Source: Cytobacillus massiliigabonensis (lineage in GTDB: Bacteria; Bacillota; Bacilli; Bacillales; Cytobacillaceae). From it: DNA of 64,000 nt. The DNA lies in assembly GCF_900199725.1 (NCBI RefSeq), contig NZ_LT904902.1:590659-654658 (forward strand), written 5' to 3'. Of the stretch, positions 17,618-26,447 are shown one piece after another (the first letter of the stretch is position 1; each line of letters begins with the position of its first letter). Below the pieces are notes generated by a model that worked only from the letters and a program-made list of their open reading frames with translations, did no database searches and was not told where the DNA came from. The translations under genes and the position numbers were made by a program.

Positions 17618-17669
17618 TTCTTCAACTCCCCTATATAATAGTCCACCTCATCATAACAGGTTTGTAGTA

Positions 17670-17682
17670 AAAATATTCTTTT
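17670..17682. promoter_or_regulatory. Possible ComK box upstream of comK
   Basis: AAAATATTCTTTT fits AAAA-N5-TTTT exactly. A second near-match (AAAA-N5-TTTC) is at 17719-17731. The 36-bp gap between them is not a standard ComK spacing, and the region is very AT-rich, so this is tentative. Confidence 0.4.
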
Positions 17683-17803
17683 TCTTCTAAATGTTACTAA
17701 TTTGTTCAAAAACTCCACAAAAAATATTTTCAAAAAATTCAAAATTAAGTTGAATAAATCATGGTAACTCCATATACTAGTAAAAAGCATTGAGGTGATT
17801 TTC

Positions 17804-18040
17804 ATGAATGAAAAATCATACACAGAGCTGATGAAAAAAAGCGCCATGAAAAAGAAGAAACTGAAGGAATCTTTTGTTTTAGATCTTTACATTGACATGC
17901 TGCTTTCGGAAATTTTACTCAAAAAAGAAAGATCAAAGCTGATGAAAGAAATCGATGAAGCGATTGATACAGAAAATAAACCAGCATTTATTCATTTATC
18001 TAAACAATATAAGGAACTTTCTAAACGATTCGGCACTTAG
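17804..18040 (+). CDS. yhzC: IDEAL domain protein YhzC
   Basis: 78 residues from ATG 17804 (GAGGTGA site just upstream; a GTG nine bases earlier is inside that site). A lysine-rich start (MKKSAMKKKKLKESF) is followed by LYIDMLLSEILLKKERSKLM and a helical end, the short IDEAL domain found in Bacillus regulators and at the end of ComK-neighbour YhzC. Function unknown. Divergent to comK, as in B. subtilis. Confidence 0.82.
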   Translation: MNEKSYTELMKKSAMKKKKLKESFVLDLYIDMLLSEILLKKERSKLMKEIDEAIDTENKPAFIHLSKQYKELSKRFGT

Positions 18041-18055
18041 CTCCTATCAATTCAT

Positions 18056-18087
18056 CCCTCGCGATTCACGCGGGGGATTTGTTTTTT
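18056..18087 (+). terminator. Terminator of yhzC
   Basis: CCCTCGCG (18056-18063) pairs with CGCGGGGG (18069-18076), followed by ATTTGTTTTTT. Confidence 0.8.
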
Positions 18088-18104
18088 CGAGTAATTTTGC
18101 AAGC

Positions 18105-18138
18105 AAAAAAGCGAGCAGCAACTAAGTGCTTACTCGCT
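18105..18138 (-). terminator. Terminator of the M48 protease gene
   Basis: Read on the minus strand: AAGCGAG..AGCA, loop, TGCT..CTCGCTT then TTTTTG. The first arm overlaps the last codons of the gene. Confidence 0.75.
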
Positions 18139-19410
18139 TCCTTTCGCTTTCTGTTTTACTTCATATTCCTCAAGCATCGAGATCCGTTCGAGCATCGTTG
18201 GGTGTCCGTAGCGAAAAATTTTCACGAGCAGCGGCGGGTTCACTTGACTTAAACCTGCGCGGGTCAATTCTTGAAATGTGCCGATTGCAGCCTCAGTATC
18301 TTTCGTCATTTCGATCGCATATTTATCTGCACGCGATTCCTGATAGCGTGAAACGAAATTGGACAAGGGGCTTGAGATAAATAACAGCATGGAAAGAATC
18401 ATTAAGAACAACGGAAGAGAACGAATGTCATTTACCGCTGGGATCTTAAGGGCTTTCCCCCATTTGCCAATTACATATTCCATAATCCTCGCTGTTAAAT
18501 AAAGCCCAACTAGTGATAGAAGCAAGTAACCGGCAATTCCAAAGTAAATATGCTTTTCAACATAATGAGCCATTTCATGCGCCATAATAAATAAAATTTG
18601 ATCGTCATTCAACCGATTTAATGTTGTATCCCAAAGAACAATTCTCGAATTAGAGCCAATTCCATTTACATATGCATTGAGGGAGTTCGTTTTTTCCGCC
18701 ATATTCACTTCAAATACATGTTCGGCAGGAATGTTTGCTTTAGAAGCTAATTCTAAAATTTTTGCTTCAAGCTCCTTATTTTTCAATGGATAAAAATCAT
18801 TGTAAAGCGGGTCGATAACAACTGGCTGAAGAAACATCATGAACAAAGTAAAAGGGACGGAAAGCAGCCATGCATAGAGCCACCATCTTTTCTGGCTTTT
18901 ATTAATGAGCCAGTAAAGAACGCCGACAATAATGATCATCATCCCAAAGTTAATCCAGAAATCAATAAGCTCATCCTTCATCCAGCTGCTGAAGCTTTGC
19001 GTTGAAATATTATAACTTTTCGAAAGAGAATAACTAATATAACTAAGCGGAGCTGTCGCAGCAAACGCAAAGAGCGAAAGCCAGAAAAGATAAATAGCAG
19101 ACTGGACAAACTTCCATTTAGTAGACTGCCCTGCCCACTTATTAAAGGCATTTCCCAGTCCAAGCAGCAGGACAAATAAATAAAATAACCATTCAAAAGG
19201 CGTCGAAAGGAAAAACAACAAATTTCTTATTTTTGAATATTCCTCACTTAGCATAAGCTCTCTTCCGTTTAAAAAGGTAGCAGGATCGGCCCTTGTGCCT
19301 TCATACTCAAACTGCAGACTTGTATCGGCAAAATGAAATAAATACCAATAAAAAAATAGCCCATATATGACATAAGCTAGAATTCCGTAAAAGCCAATTT
19401 TTCTCGCCAT
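18130..19410 (-). CDS. yhfN: M48 family CAAX-type membrane metallopeptidase (YhfN-like)
   Basis: 426 residues with about seven membrane spans. Zinc motif HEMAH (near residue 275, IMAHEMAHYVEKH) and the downstream glutamate in YQESRADKYAIEM are the M48 active site; LNAYVNGIGSNSRIVLWDTT precedes it as in Ste24/CAAX protease 1. The region PVVIDPLYNDFYPL is typical of this family. Probably a membrane-embedded protease active near the cytoplasmic face; natural substrates in bacilli are not well defined. B. subtilis YhfN has the same family and neighbourhood. Confidence 0.9.
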   Translation of the reverse strand: MARKIGFYGILAYVIYGLFFYWYLFHFADTSLQFEYEGTRADPATFLNGRELMLSEEYSKIRNLLFFLSTPFEWLFYLFVLLLGLGNAFNKWAGQSTKWKFVQSAIYLFWLSLFAFAATAPLSYISYSLSKSYNISTQSFSSWMKDELIDFWINFGMMIIIVGVLYWLINKSQKRWWLYAWLLSVPFTLFMMFLQPVVIDPLYNDFYPLKNKELEAKILELASKANIPAEHVFEVNMAEKTNSLNAYVNGIGSNSRIVLWDTTLNRLNDDQILFIMAHEMAHYVEKHIYFGIAGYLLLSLVGLYLTARIMEYVIGKWGKALKIPAVNDIRSLPLFLMILSMLLFISSPLSNFVSRYQESRADKYAIEMTKDTEAAIGTFQELTRAGLSQVNPPLLVKIFRYGHPTMLERISMLEEYEVKQKAKGSE

Positions 19411-19569
19411 TCCACTCCCCCCAATTTGTACAGCCTTTCAATATTTAGTTTAGTATAAAAAAACATATTTAGAACTACTTGTCTACTGAAATCAGTTGCT
19501 CACTTTATAGTTTGTACGATTTTTTACATAGCAAACATTAAAGAGAATCTACTTTAAACGCATGTAAAT

Positions 19570-19641
19570 GTCGGTCTGCTTAATTTCACTACGCTTGTTA
19601 TTACTTCGTACATAAAGGCTTGTTCAATTAATCAGACCGAC
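19570..19641. repeat. 72-bp hairpin repeat, copy 2
   Basis: GTCGGTCTGCTTAATT begins and AATTAATCAGACCGAC ends the unit, giving a 16-base arm with a single mismatch. Same length and core (ATTACTTCGTACATAAAGGC) as copies at 11555 and 45103. Confidence 0.85.
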
Positions 19642-19659
19642 AATTTATCTTTCATATAA

Positions 19660-19688
19660 AAAACCGGTTTTCACGGAAAACCGGTTTT
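19660..19688. terminator. Terminator downstream of azlD
   Basis: AAAACCGGTTTTC (19660-19672) pairs perfectly with GAAAACCGGTTTT (19676-19688) around a three-base loop. Confidence 0.85.
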
Positions 19689-19691
19689 GCA

Positions 19692-19997
19692 TTACATAAT
19701 AAATGAGTAGACTGATAATACAGCTATTGCACCTAATACGACAACAATAACATTTGCTCCTAGATAAGCAACAAGAAAAGCGGCAGCAGCGCCAAGTATT
19801 CCAAACCATATATCCTCTTGAATAAACAATACACCAGGAAAAATAAGGGCACCTAAAGTAGCAGATGGAACATTCTTTAATACGCCCTGAAGAAACGGAG
19901 GCAGCTCCTTTCCTTTAAAAAGAACAAACGGCAGCATTCTCGGAATATAGGTGACCGCGCCCATTCCAAGAATCATCCAGACGATTTGGCTACTCAT
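19692..19997 (-). CDS. azlD: Branched-chain amino acid efflux small subunit AzlD
   Basis: 101 residues, three or four membrane spans, with the AzlD pattern MGAVTYIPRMLPFVLFKGKE and FLQGVLKNVPSATLGALIFPG. Together with AzlC it exports branched-chain amino acids and their analogues. The start overlaps the azlC end by eight bases, so the pair is coupled. Ends just before a strong terminator. Confidence 0.93.
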   Translation of the reverse strand: MSSQIVWMILGMGAVTYIPRMLPFVLFKGKELPPFLQGVLKNVPSATLGALIFPGVLFIQEDIWFGILGAAAAFLVAYLGANVIVVVLGAIAVLSVYSFIM

Positions 19998-20718
19998 GTC
20001 CCTCCCTCCTTTGCTTCTTCTTTAATCCTTCAATAAACTCAACCATAACGGCAGATAGAAGAGTAGCAGCAACAATGGCCCATCCAGATGATAAAGCATT
20101 GGATAACGTAAAAATCGTGTTAAAGCAAGCGGCAAGAGCAGCAAGGCAAACGACCTTGAAGCTTTTTTTCATGGATGGAACGAGTAAACCGATAAACATT
20201 GCATAGAGGGCAACTGACATGCTTTCCTGTAATGTTTGCGGCAAGCTAGCTCCAATTAAGAAGCCAACTCCTGAACAAACGACCCAGCTCACATATGAAA
20301 TAAAATTTAATCCAAACATATATCCGGTTGTAACTGTTCCTTCCTTCATCGCAGCAACAGAAAAAGTTTCATCTGTTATCCCAAAAGAATAAATAGCTTT
20401 ATTAACAAGATGGTCGTCTTCACTTTTTTCATTCAATGCAGTTGACATAAGGAAATGCCGAATATTTACAATAAATGTAGTTAAAATGATTTCAAATATC
20501 CCCGTCCCAAGGGTTAGTAAGCTTAACGAGATATATTGGGAGGCTCCAGCAAAAACTACTAAGCTCATAAGCACTGTTTCTCCGATTGAAAGACCTGTCG
20601 TTTTAGCTAACAGTCCGAACGTCAATGCAATTGGAGCATAGCCTATTGCAATGCTAATCCCTGCTTGAAACCCTTTCCTAAATTCTGATGGAGCCTTATT
20701 TACTGCGAGTTCCGTCAA
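19990..20718 (-). CDS. azlC: Branched-chain amino acid efflux large subunit AzlC
   Basis: 242 residues from TTG 20718 (LTELAVNKAPSEFRKGFQAG), chosen because GGAAGAGG lies at good distance; ATG 20739 and TTG 20751 are in frame but have no site. Seven to eight membrane spans with the AzlC signature GYAPIALTFGLLAKTTGLS and VFAGASQYISLSLL, plus NIRHFLMS. Partner of AzlD. The divergent cupin-type regulator 110 bp or so away is the obvious candidate to control it; B. subtilis azlCD instead sits under the Lrp-like AzlB. Confidence 0.9.
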   Translation of the reverse strand: MTELAVNKAPSEFRKGFQAGISIAIGYAPIALTFGLLAKTTGLSIGETVLMSLVVFAGASQYISLSLLTLGTGIFEIILTTFIVNIRHFLMSTALNEKSEDDHLVNKAIYSFGITDETFSVAAMKEGTVTTGYMFGLNFISYVSWVVCSGVGFLIGASLPQTLQESMSVALYAMFIGLLVPSMKKSFKVVCLAALAACFNTIFTLSNALSSGWAIVAATLLSAVMVEFIEGLKKKQRREGHE

Positions 20719-20864
20719 TGAAGCCACCGCCTCTTCCATCTGAAATTTCAAATAATTAGTTTTAAAAGTCTACTATAATAGTTATAATAGATAGTATAAT
20801 ACACGATTAATTAGTTATATTATACATATGTGCGTTATAATAAACAACCATTCCGGAGGAAATA

Positions 20865-21416
20865 ATGGAGAATATTCAAAAAAATATTGGAGTCAACCTA
20901 AGGAATATTCGTAAAACAAGAGGATATAGTTTGGATACTGCTGCTGATGTTACAGGAGTCAGCAAGGCCATGCTAGGTCAAATAGAGCGCGGGGAATCCA
21001 ATCCAACCGTCACAACATTATGGAAAATTGCGACAGGACTTCAAGTCTCTTTTTCTTCTTTAATTAGTGAAAAGCCTTCAGAAGTTCTTCATGTTGATTT
21101 ACAGTCTATTTCACCAATTATCGAATGTAATGGAAATTATCGGGTATATCCAACTTTTCCATTTGACCCGCGAAAGAAGTTCGAAATATTTATCGTAGAA
21201 ATCGAACCAGGCTGTCAGCATACAGCGGATAAACATAATGAGGGGGTAGAGGAATACGTTACCGTCATGAGCGGCAAACTCGAAATGCATATCGGTGAGC
21301 AGAAAATCCGAATCGAGCAAGGGAACTCACTCCGTTTCTTAGCAAACAAAGCACATACATATAAAAATAGTGGAACAGAGGGTATAAGACTTCAGGTGGT
21401 CATGTATTATCCATAA
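20865..21416 (+). CDS. XRE-family regulator with C-terminal cupin domain
   Basis: 183 residues. Helix-turn-helix at about residues 6-62 (VNLRNIRKTRGYSLDTAADV, SKAMLGQIERGESNPTVTTL), then a cupin barrel (about 105-180: EYVTVMSGKLEMHIGEQKIR, GNSLRFLANKAHTYKNSG). Proteins of this layout bind a small metabolite in the cupin and repress or activate a neighbouring transport or catabolic gene. Divergent to azlCD across a very AT-rich 110-bp gap, so it is most likely the azlCD regulator (inference). Ribosome binding site CCGGAGG. Confidence 0.88.
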   Translation: MENIQKNIGVNLRNIRKTRGYSLDTAADVTGVSKAMLGQIERGESNPTVTTLWKIATGLQVSFSSLISEKPSEVLHVDLQSISPIIECNGNYRVYPTFPFDPRKKFEIFIVEIEPGCQHTADKHNEGVEEYVTVMSGKLEMHIGEQKIRIEQGNSLRFLANKAHTYKNSGTEGIRLQVVMYYP

Positions 21417-21419
21417 TAT

Positions 21420-21452
21420 AAAGGCATATCACGGGTCGTGTGATATGCCTTT
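21420..21452. terminator. Terminator between the cupin regulator and the ABC operon
   Basis: AAAGGCATATCAC (21420-21432) pairs perfectly with GTGATATGCCTTT (21440-21452); usable on both strands. Confidence 0.85.
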
Positions 21453-21495
21453 ATATTATGAAAAAACAAATGTTTGCGGTTTGTCTAGCACTTTT

Positions 21496-22290
21496 TCAAA
21501 TAAGTACTGCTTTATCACTGCTCAACTTTTCTCCGCGAATCTGTTGGAATTCCTCTAAAAGCTTTTCAATTGTTAAATTTTGTTTTTGTACTTCATTTGC
21601 ATGAAAAATTAACTGCCCTTTATCCATCATGATCAAACGGTTCCCTAGATCCAATGCCTGCTGCATATTATGAGTCACCATCAGAGTGGTAAGCTGATAG
21701 GTCTTCACAATTTCTTTCGTTAGCGCAGTAATCAGTTCTGCACGAGCGGGATCAAGGGCTGCAGTATGTTCATCAAGAAGAAGGATTTTCGGCTCAGTAA
21801 ATGTCGCCATTAATAAAGACAGCGCCTGTCTTTCTCCGCCTGATAATAAACCAACCTTTGCCTGCAGGCGATTTTCCAATCCGAGATGAAGCGATTCAAG
21901 CTTTTCCTGAAAAAAGCTTCTCCTCGCTTTCGTCACACCTTTTTTAAATCCCCGGGAGGCTGTTCTTGAAAAGGCAATGGCGAGATTTTCTTCGATTGTC
22001 ATAGCCGGTGCAGTACCCGCCATCGGATCCTGAAAGACGCGCCCAATTAATCTAGACCGTTTATGCTCTTTTACCGCCGTGACATCTTTCCCATCAATGA
22101 TTACTTCTCCTAAATCTGGCGTCATCTTTCCCGAAATTAGATTCATAAGTGTTGACTTACCTGCACCATTACTGCCGATTACGGTCATGAAGTCGCCAGG
22201 TTTTAAGTGCAGTTCCATATTTTTTAAAGCCATTTTTTCATCAGGTGTTCCTTCATTAAAGACTTTATGAATCTGTTTTAATTGCAGCAA
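21496..22290 (-). CDS. ABC transporter ATP-binding protein (amino-acid/TrpXYZ-like importer)
   Basis: 264 residues from TTG 22290 (LLQLKQIHKVFNEGTPDEKM), preceded by GAGGGTGGTG; upstream ATGs lack a site. Walker A IGSNGAGKST, signature LLSGGERQALSLLMA and Walker B ILLLDEHTAALDP are all intact. Third gene of an SBP-permease-ATPase operon of the PF04392 type, whose start lies within the permease end. Relatives import tryptophan or tyrosine in streptococci (TrpXYZ); substrate here is inferred at best. Confidence 0.9.
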   Translation of the reverse strand: MLQLKQIHKVFNEGTPDEKMALKNMELHLKPGDFMTVIGSNGAGKSTLMNLISGKMTPDLGEVIIDGKDVTAVKEHKRSRLIGRVFQDPMAGTAPAMTIEENLAIAFSRTASRGFKKGVTKARRSFFQEKLESLHLGLENRLQAKVGLLSGGERQALSLLMATFTEPKILLLDEHTAALDPARAELITALTKEIVKTYQLTTLMVTHNMQQALDLGNRLIMMDKGQLIFHANEVQKQNLTIEKLLEEFQQIRGEKLSSDKAVLI

Positions 22291-23275
22291 GCTGTTCACC
22301 ACCCTCATAAGCTTTTTGAACTGCCCGGCGCTTTTTCCGCTGTCTTTCCCTTTGCTTTTCAAGAATTTTAGGGATGATTAGCGCACATACAACAATTATT
22401 GCAGTTATAAGCTTCATATCTCCAGCTTCAAGAAATTCAACCCGAAGTGCTGCTGTAACAATGATCCGATACAAAATAGCACCGCCAATGACAGCCAATG
22501 TTGCCCTAACAATCGTTTTGGCTCCGAAAATTGCTTCACCAATAATGACTGAGGCAAGACCGATAACTATCATACCGATTCCCATCCCAACATCACTAAA
22601 CCCGTTATACTGCGCAACTAAAGCACCTGAAAATGCAACAAGTGCATTGGAAAGGCCAAGACCCATGATCTTCAGTAAATCGGTATCCGCAGAAAAGCTG
22701 CGAATCATCGTCTCATTATTTCCAGTTGCGCGAATCGCAAGACCGATATCTGTTTTTAAAAATAGATCGATGATTACTTTAACTATAAAAACTAGAATTA
22801 GCATGAAGATAAGAATGCCCCATGTATTCGGTACAAAGCCTGCAGCTGAAAATAATGCTTGCAGCGTGTCATCCAATCCGAGACTCTTCCAAAAGGCTGT
22901 TAATTTTGTCATTACCGTCTCTTCGGCAAGTAGGGGAACATTTGATTTCCCCATTATTCGTAAATTAATAGAATACAAGGCAATCATCATAAGAATTCCT
23001 GATAAAAGCGGATTTATCTTTCCCTTCGTATGAAGAAGCCCTGTAATGCAGCCTGCTGCAAATCCGGAAAGTATGGCTGCAAGCGTCGCAACAAATGGGT
23101 CTGTCCCACCAACAATTAGGACAGCTGCCACAGCTGCGCCTGTTACAAAGCTTCCATCTACAGTTAGATCAGGGAAATCAAGTATTCTGAATGATAGATA
23201 AACACCTAATGCCATTAATGCATAGATGGCGCCTGCTTCTATCGAACCAAAAATCGCTGTTGGCATTGTTCTCAT
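22265..23275 (-). CDS. ABC transporter permease (branched-chain-type membrane subunit)
   Basis: 336 residues with eight to nine membrane spans; begins MRTMPTAIFGSIEAGAIYAL, followed by MALGVYLSFRILDFPDLTVD, the pattern of the LivH/RbsC-like permeases that pair with PF04392 binding proteins. The central IDLFLKTDIGLAIRATGNNE is the ATPase-coupling loop. A charged tail (KQRERQRKKRRAVQKAYE) ends the protein and overlaps the ATPase start. Sits 29 bp downstream of the binding protein gene. Confidence 0.9.
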   Translation of the reverse strand: MRTMPTAIFGSIEAGAIYALMALGVYLSFRILDFPDLTVDGSFVTGAAVAAVLIVGGTDPFVATLAAILSGFAAGCITGLLHTKGKINPLLSGILMMIALYSINLRIMGKSNVPLLAEETVMTKLTAFWKSLGLDDTLQALFSAAGFVPNTWGILIFMLILVFIVKVIIDLFLKTDIGLAIRATGNNETMIRSFSADTDLLKIMGLGLSNALVAFSGALVAQYNGFSDVGMGIGMIVIGLASVIIGEAIFGAKTIVRATLAVIGGAILYRIIVTAALRVEFLEAGDMKLITAIIVVCALIIPKILEKQRERQRKKRRAVQKAYEGGEQLAAIKTDS

Positions 23276-23304
23276 CCTTTCTGACTGAAGTGTAAGAATT
23301 TTTA

Positions 23305-24321
23305 CTATTTACCTTCGAAAAATTCTGCGATTTCTGCCCATTCTTCTTTCACTTCAAGTCCTTGTGCCTCAGCAGCTTTTTTATTAATAACTAGCTTTAA
23401 ACTTCCAGGCAGCTCGACCGGAATATCAGATACCTTTTTATTTCCTTTTAAAATTTCCGCTGCCATTTTTCCTGTTTGATAGCCAAGATCATGATAGCTA
23501 AATCCGCTCGCAGCAATCGCACCCCGTTCCATTGAATCCAATTCACCAACAAATAATGGGATCTTCTCACTATTCGCAACTGAAATAACGGATTCTAGCG
23601 CTGATACAACTGTATTATCTGTCGGTACATAGATGGCATCGACCCGTCCGACTAAGGACTCAGCAGCTTGTTTCACCTCTGCTGAAGTGGACACTGACGC
23701 TTCAACTACAGTAGCGCCCTTTTCCTCAGCTAGCGACCTTACCTGTTCCACCTGCACCTCAGAATTTTGTTCCCCTGCATTAAAGATAACTCCAATATTT
23801 TTTGCTCCTGTCTCTTCAACAATAAACTGAATCGTTTTCGCTGTTCCATCTGGATGGTTATCTGTTGTTCCTGTAATATTGTTTCCTGGTTTATCTAATG
23901 CTTCCACTAACCCGGCACCAATCGGATCAGTTACAGAAGTGAAAAGAATTGGAATATCCTTCGTTGCATTTAAAGCACTCACAGCACTTGGCGTTGCATT
24001 AGCAAAGATTAAATCAACCTTATCACCAACGAAGTTATTCGCAATCGTCTGTGTATTATTCATATCTCCTTGCGCATTTTGGAAATCATATTCAACATTT
24101 TCACCCTCTTTAAACCCTTCATCCTCCAATGCTTTTTTAAATCCTTCTGTTGCTGCATCAAGTGATGGGTGTTCAGCAAATTGGGTTAAGCCAATTTTGT
24201 ATGTTTTCCCCTTTTCACCATCTGGAGCATTTCCTTCCGTACTTTCACTGCCACATCCACTCAATAGCGTGACACCTACTAAACCAGCTGCTGCCACCAA
24301 TTTTATTTTCTTTAGCATCAT
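23305..24321 (-). CDS. ABC transporter substrate-binding lipoprotein (PF04392 type)
   Basis: 338 residues. Signal sequence ending in LLSGCG (lipid cysteine at residue 23), so anchored to the outer membrane face. Mature part shows the two-lobed PF04392 fold: KIGLTQFAEHPSLDAATEGF, ILFTSVTDPIGAGLVEAL, NIGVIFNAGEQNSEVQVEQV and AIYVPTDNTVVSALESVI. Binding proteins of this group carry aromatic amino acids in some Gram-positives. First gene of the operon. I looked for a T-box or other leader upstream (24322-24434) and see none. Confidence 0.9.
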   Translation of the reverse strand: MMLKKIKLVAAAGLVGVTLLSGCGSESTEGNAPDGEKGKTYKIGLTQFAEHPSLDAATEGFKKALEDEGFKEGENVEYDFQNAQGDMNNTQTIANNFVGDKVDLIFANATPSAVSALNATKDIPILFTSVTDPIGAGLVEALDKPGNNITGTTDNHPDGTAKTIQFIVEETGAKNIGVIFNAGEQNSEVQVEQVRSLAEEKGATVVEASVSTSAEVKQAAESLVGRVDAIYVPTDNTVVSALESVISVANSEKIPLFVGELDSMERGAIAASGFSYHDLGYQTGKMAAEILKGNKKVSDIPVELPGSLKLVINKKAAEAQGLEVKEEWAEIAEFFEGK

Positions 24322-24491
24322 TTATAGCACCCCTTTTATACTTAAACGCTTTTATGCTTTTATTCACTAAATTATAAGTCTATTAATGACAGAAACACAA
24401 GTACTTTTTACTATTTTCAAAAAATTATTAAAAATTGCAGCTAAGAGAGCACATGCCTATTCAAAACAATCAAACTATCAAATGTTTCATG

Positions 24492-25511
24492 GCTACCATT
24501 TTTTCTGTAGCTCCTAATTTCGGGCGCTATGAGCGTTTCATAGCTACCTATTTTTCCGCTTCTCTTGATTTCGGGCGTCATGAGCGCTTCATGGCTACCA
24601 TTTTTTTCACTGCTCCTAATTTCGGGCGTCATGGGCGTTTCATGGCTACCATTTTTTTCACTGCTCCTAATTTCGGGCGCTATGAGCGCTTCATAGATAC
24701 CTATTTTTCCGCTTCTCCTAATTTCGGGCGTCATGGGCGCTTCATAGATACCTATTTTTTCACTGCTCCTAATTTCGGGCGCTATGAGCGCTTCATAGCT
24801 TCCTATTTTTCCGCTTCTCCTAATTTCGGGCGTCATGGGCGCTTCATGGCTACCATTTTTTCTGTAGCTCCTAATTTCGGGCGCTATGAGCGCTTCATAG
24901 CTACCTATTTTTCCGATTCACCTAATTTCGGGCGTCATGAGCGCTTCATGGCTACCTATTTTTCCGATTCTCCTGTTTTCGGGCGCTATGAGCGCTTCAT
25001 AGCTACCTATTTTTCCGATTCACCTAATTTCGGGCGTCATGAGCGCTTCATGGCTACCTATTTTTCCGATTCTCCTGTTTACGGGCGCTATAGGCACTTC
25101 ATAGCTACCATTTTTTTCACTGCTCCTAATTTCGGGCGCTATGAGCGCTTCATAGCTTCCTATTTTTCCGATTCTCCTAATTTCGGGCGTCATGGGCGCT
25201 TCATGGCTACCATTTTTTCTGCTGCTCCTAATTTCGGGCGTCATGGGCGCTTCATAGCTACCTATTTTTTCACTGCTCCTAATTTCGGGCGCTATGAGCG
25301 CTTCATAGCTACCTATTTTTCCGCTTCTCCTAATTTCGGGCGTCATGAGCGCTTCATGGCTGCCATTTTTTCTGTAGCTCCTAATTTCGGGCGCTATGAG
25401 CGCTTCATAGCTACCTATTTTTCCGATTCTCCTAATTTCGGGCGCTATGAGCGCTTCATAACTACCTATTTTTCCGATTCTCCTAATTTCGGGCGTCATG
25501 GGCGCTTCATA
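24492..25511. repeat. Tandem array of exactly twenty 51-bp repeats
   Basis: The unit reads GCTACC-ATTTTT...CCTAATTTCGGGCG-YAT-GRGCGCTTCATRG. Twenty units of 51 bp fill 1020 bp with no length variation. Two sub-types alternate irregularly: GGGCGCTATGAGCGCTTCATAGC (inverted repeat GCTATGA/TCATAGC) and GGGCGTCATGAGCGCTTCATGGC. Three variable segments (TTTCCGCTTCT, TTTCCGATTCT, TTTTTCACTGCT, TTTTCTGTAGCT) occupy the same slot. Since 51 is divisible by three and the unit lacks stops, open frames run through it on both strands, but these are probably not genes. Confidence 0.95.
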
Positions 25512-25526
25512 GCTACCAATAAAAAA

Positions 25527-25549
25527 AACACGGCAGCAATGGCCGTGTT
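25527..25549 (-). terminator. Terminator of the enoyl-CoA hydratase gene
   Basis: AACACGGC/GCCGTGTT stem followed, on the minus strand, by a run of eight T. Confidence 0.85.
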
Positions 25550-25550
25550 C

Positions 25551-26327
25551 TTATTTTCCTTTAAATTCTGGCTTTCTTTTTTCTGAAAAGGCTTGAAGTG
25601 CCTCGATCCGATCTTCTGTCGGAATAATAACTTCGTATGCCTTTCTTTCGATTTGTAAGCCTGTCTGCAAGTCTACATTCATCCCTTGTTTGACCGCAAA
25701 TTTTGCTTGCTGAAGGGCTAGTGGACCGTTCGCCAGCATTTGTTCGGCAAGCTCAAAGCATGTTTCGATTAGATTTTCCGGATCTGTTATCTTAGTTACT
25801 AATCCATAAGTAAATGCTTCTTCTGCACTTAAACGTTTAGCTGTTAAAATTAATTCTAGCGCCTTTGCTTGACCAATTAATCGCGGCAGTCTTTGTGTTC
25901 CGCCAGCCCCAGGAATGATTGCTAGGCTCGTTTCTGTTAATCCCATCTTGGCACTTGAAACAGCAATTCGGAAATCACAGGATAATGCAAGTTCCATCCC
26001 TCCACCGAATGCGAATCCATTTATCGCAGCAATCGTTGGCTGAGGGAGCTGATCAATAAGTGAAAACACTTCTCCTATCTTATAGATATTTCTGCGTACC
26101 TCCACATCTGATAACGTTTTACGTTCCTTCAAATCAGCACCTACACTGAATGCTTTTTCACCTGATCCAGTAAAAATAACAATGCGAACCTCGGGATTCG
26201 TACGTAATTTTTCGATAGAATCCTGAAGCTCTGATAAAGTCTCATAGTTAAAAGCATTCAATGCATCTGGGCGATTAATCGTAACCACTGCAATATGCTT
26301 TTTCAATTCAACAATGATTGAACTCAA
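25551..26327 (-). CDS. Enoyl-CoA hydratase/isomerase family protein
   Basis: 258 residues from TTG 26327 (LSSIIVELKKHIAVVTINRP), which follows GGGAGTGG; that is the usual length for the family, whereas longer starts have no site. Crotonase motifs: AFSVGADLKE, the oxyanion loop AAINGFAFGGGMELALSCDF, and the catalytic region LTETSLAIIPGAGGTQRLPR with the acid glutamate. Hydrates 2-enoyl-CoA in fatty-acid beta-oxidation. Downstream of lcfB but separated by a terminator, so at most partly co-transcribed. B. subtilis YhaR is a possible counterpart; MenB is unlikely. Confidence 0.9.
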   Translation of the reverse strand: MSSIIVELKKHIAVVTINRPDALNAFNYETLSELQDSIEKLRTNPEVRIVIFTGSGEKAFSVGADLKERKTLSDVEVRRNIYKIGEVFSLIDQLPQPTIAAINGFAFGGGMELALSCDFRIAVSSAKMGLTETSLAIIPGAGGTQRLPRLIGQAKALELILTAKRLSAEEAFTYGLVTKITDPENLIETCFELAEQMLANGPLALQQAKFAVKQGMNVDLQTGLQIERKAYEVIIPTEDRIEALQAFSEKRKPEFKGK

Positions 26328-26405
26328 AAATAATCCACTCCCTATTATTAGCTTCCTCTTCCAATTCGTGAAAATAGATGTGATTTCCTTCAAAATTCAG
26401 AAAAA

Positions 26406-26435
26406 ACAGGCAGGAATCATTTGATCCATGCCTGT
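26406..26435 (-). terminator. Terminator of lcfB
   Basis: ACAGGCA..GGAATC pairs with GATCC..TGCCTGT; on the minus strand it ends in TTTTTTC. Confidence 0.8.
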
Positions 26436-26447
26436 ACCTGTTAAAAC

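Noticed and set aside
17614-17847. 77-codon minus-strand frame ahead of comK
   Set aside because: Fills the divergent promoter region and overlaps the yhzC start; no ribosome binding site.
22374-23033. 219-codon plus-strand frame
   Set aside because: Entirely antisense to the ABC permease, whose membrane-protein codons leave the opposite strand open.
24322-24434. T-box or other riboswitch before the ABC operon
   Set aside because: No T-box sequence, no terminator/antiterminator pair; only an AT-rich stretch.
24492-25511. CRISPR array
   Set aside because: Units are near identical throughout with no unique spacers, and no cas genes are in the window.
24435-25586. Long open frames on both strands through the 51-bp array, looking like repeat proteins
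   Set aside because: The unit is 51 bp (17 codons) and happens to lack stops, so frames stay open on both strands. No good ribosome binding site, and the third codon positions are not favoured for change.
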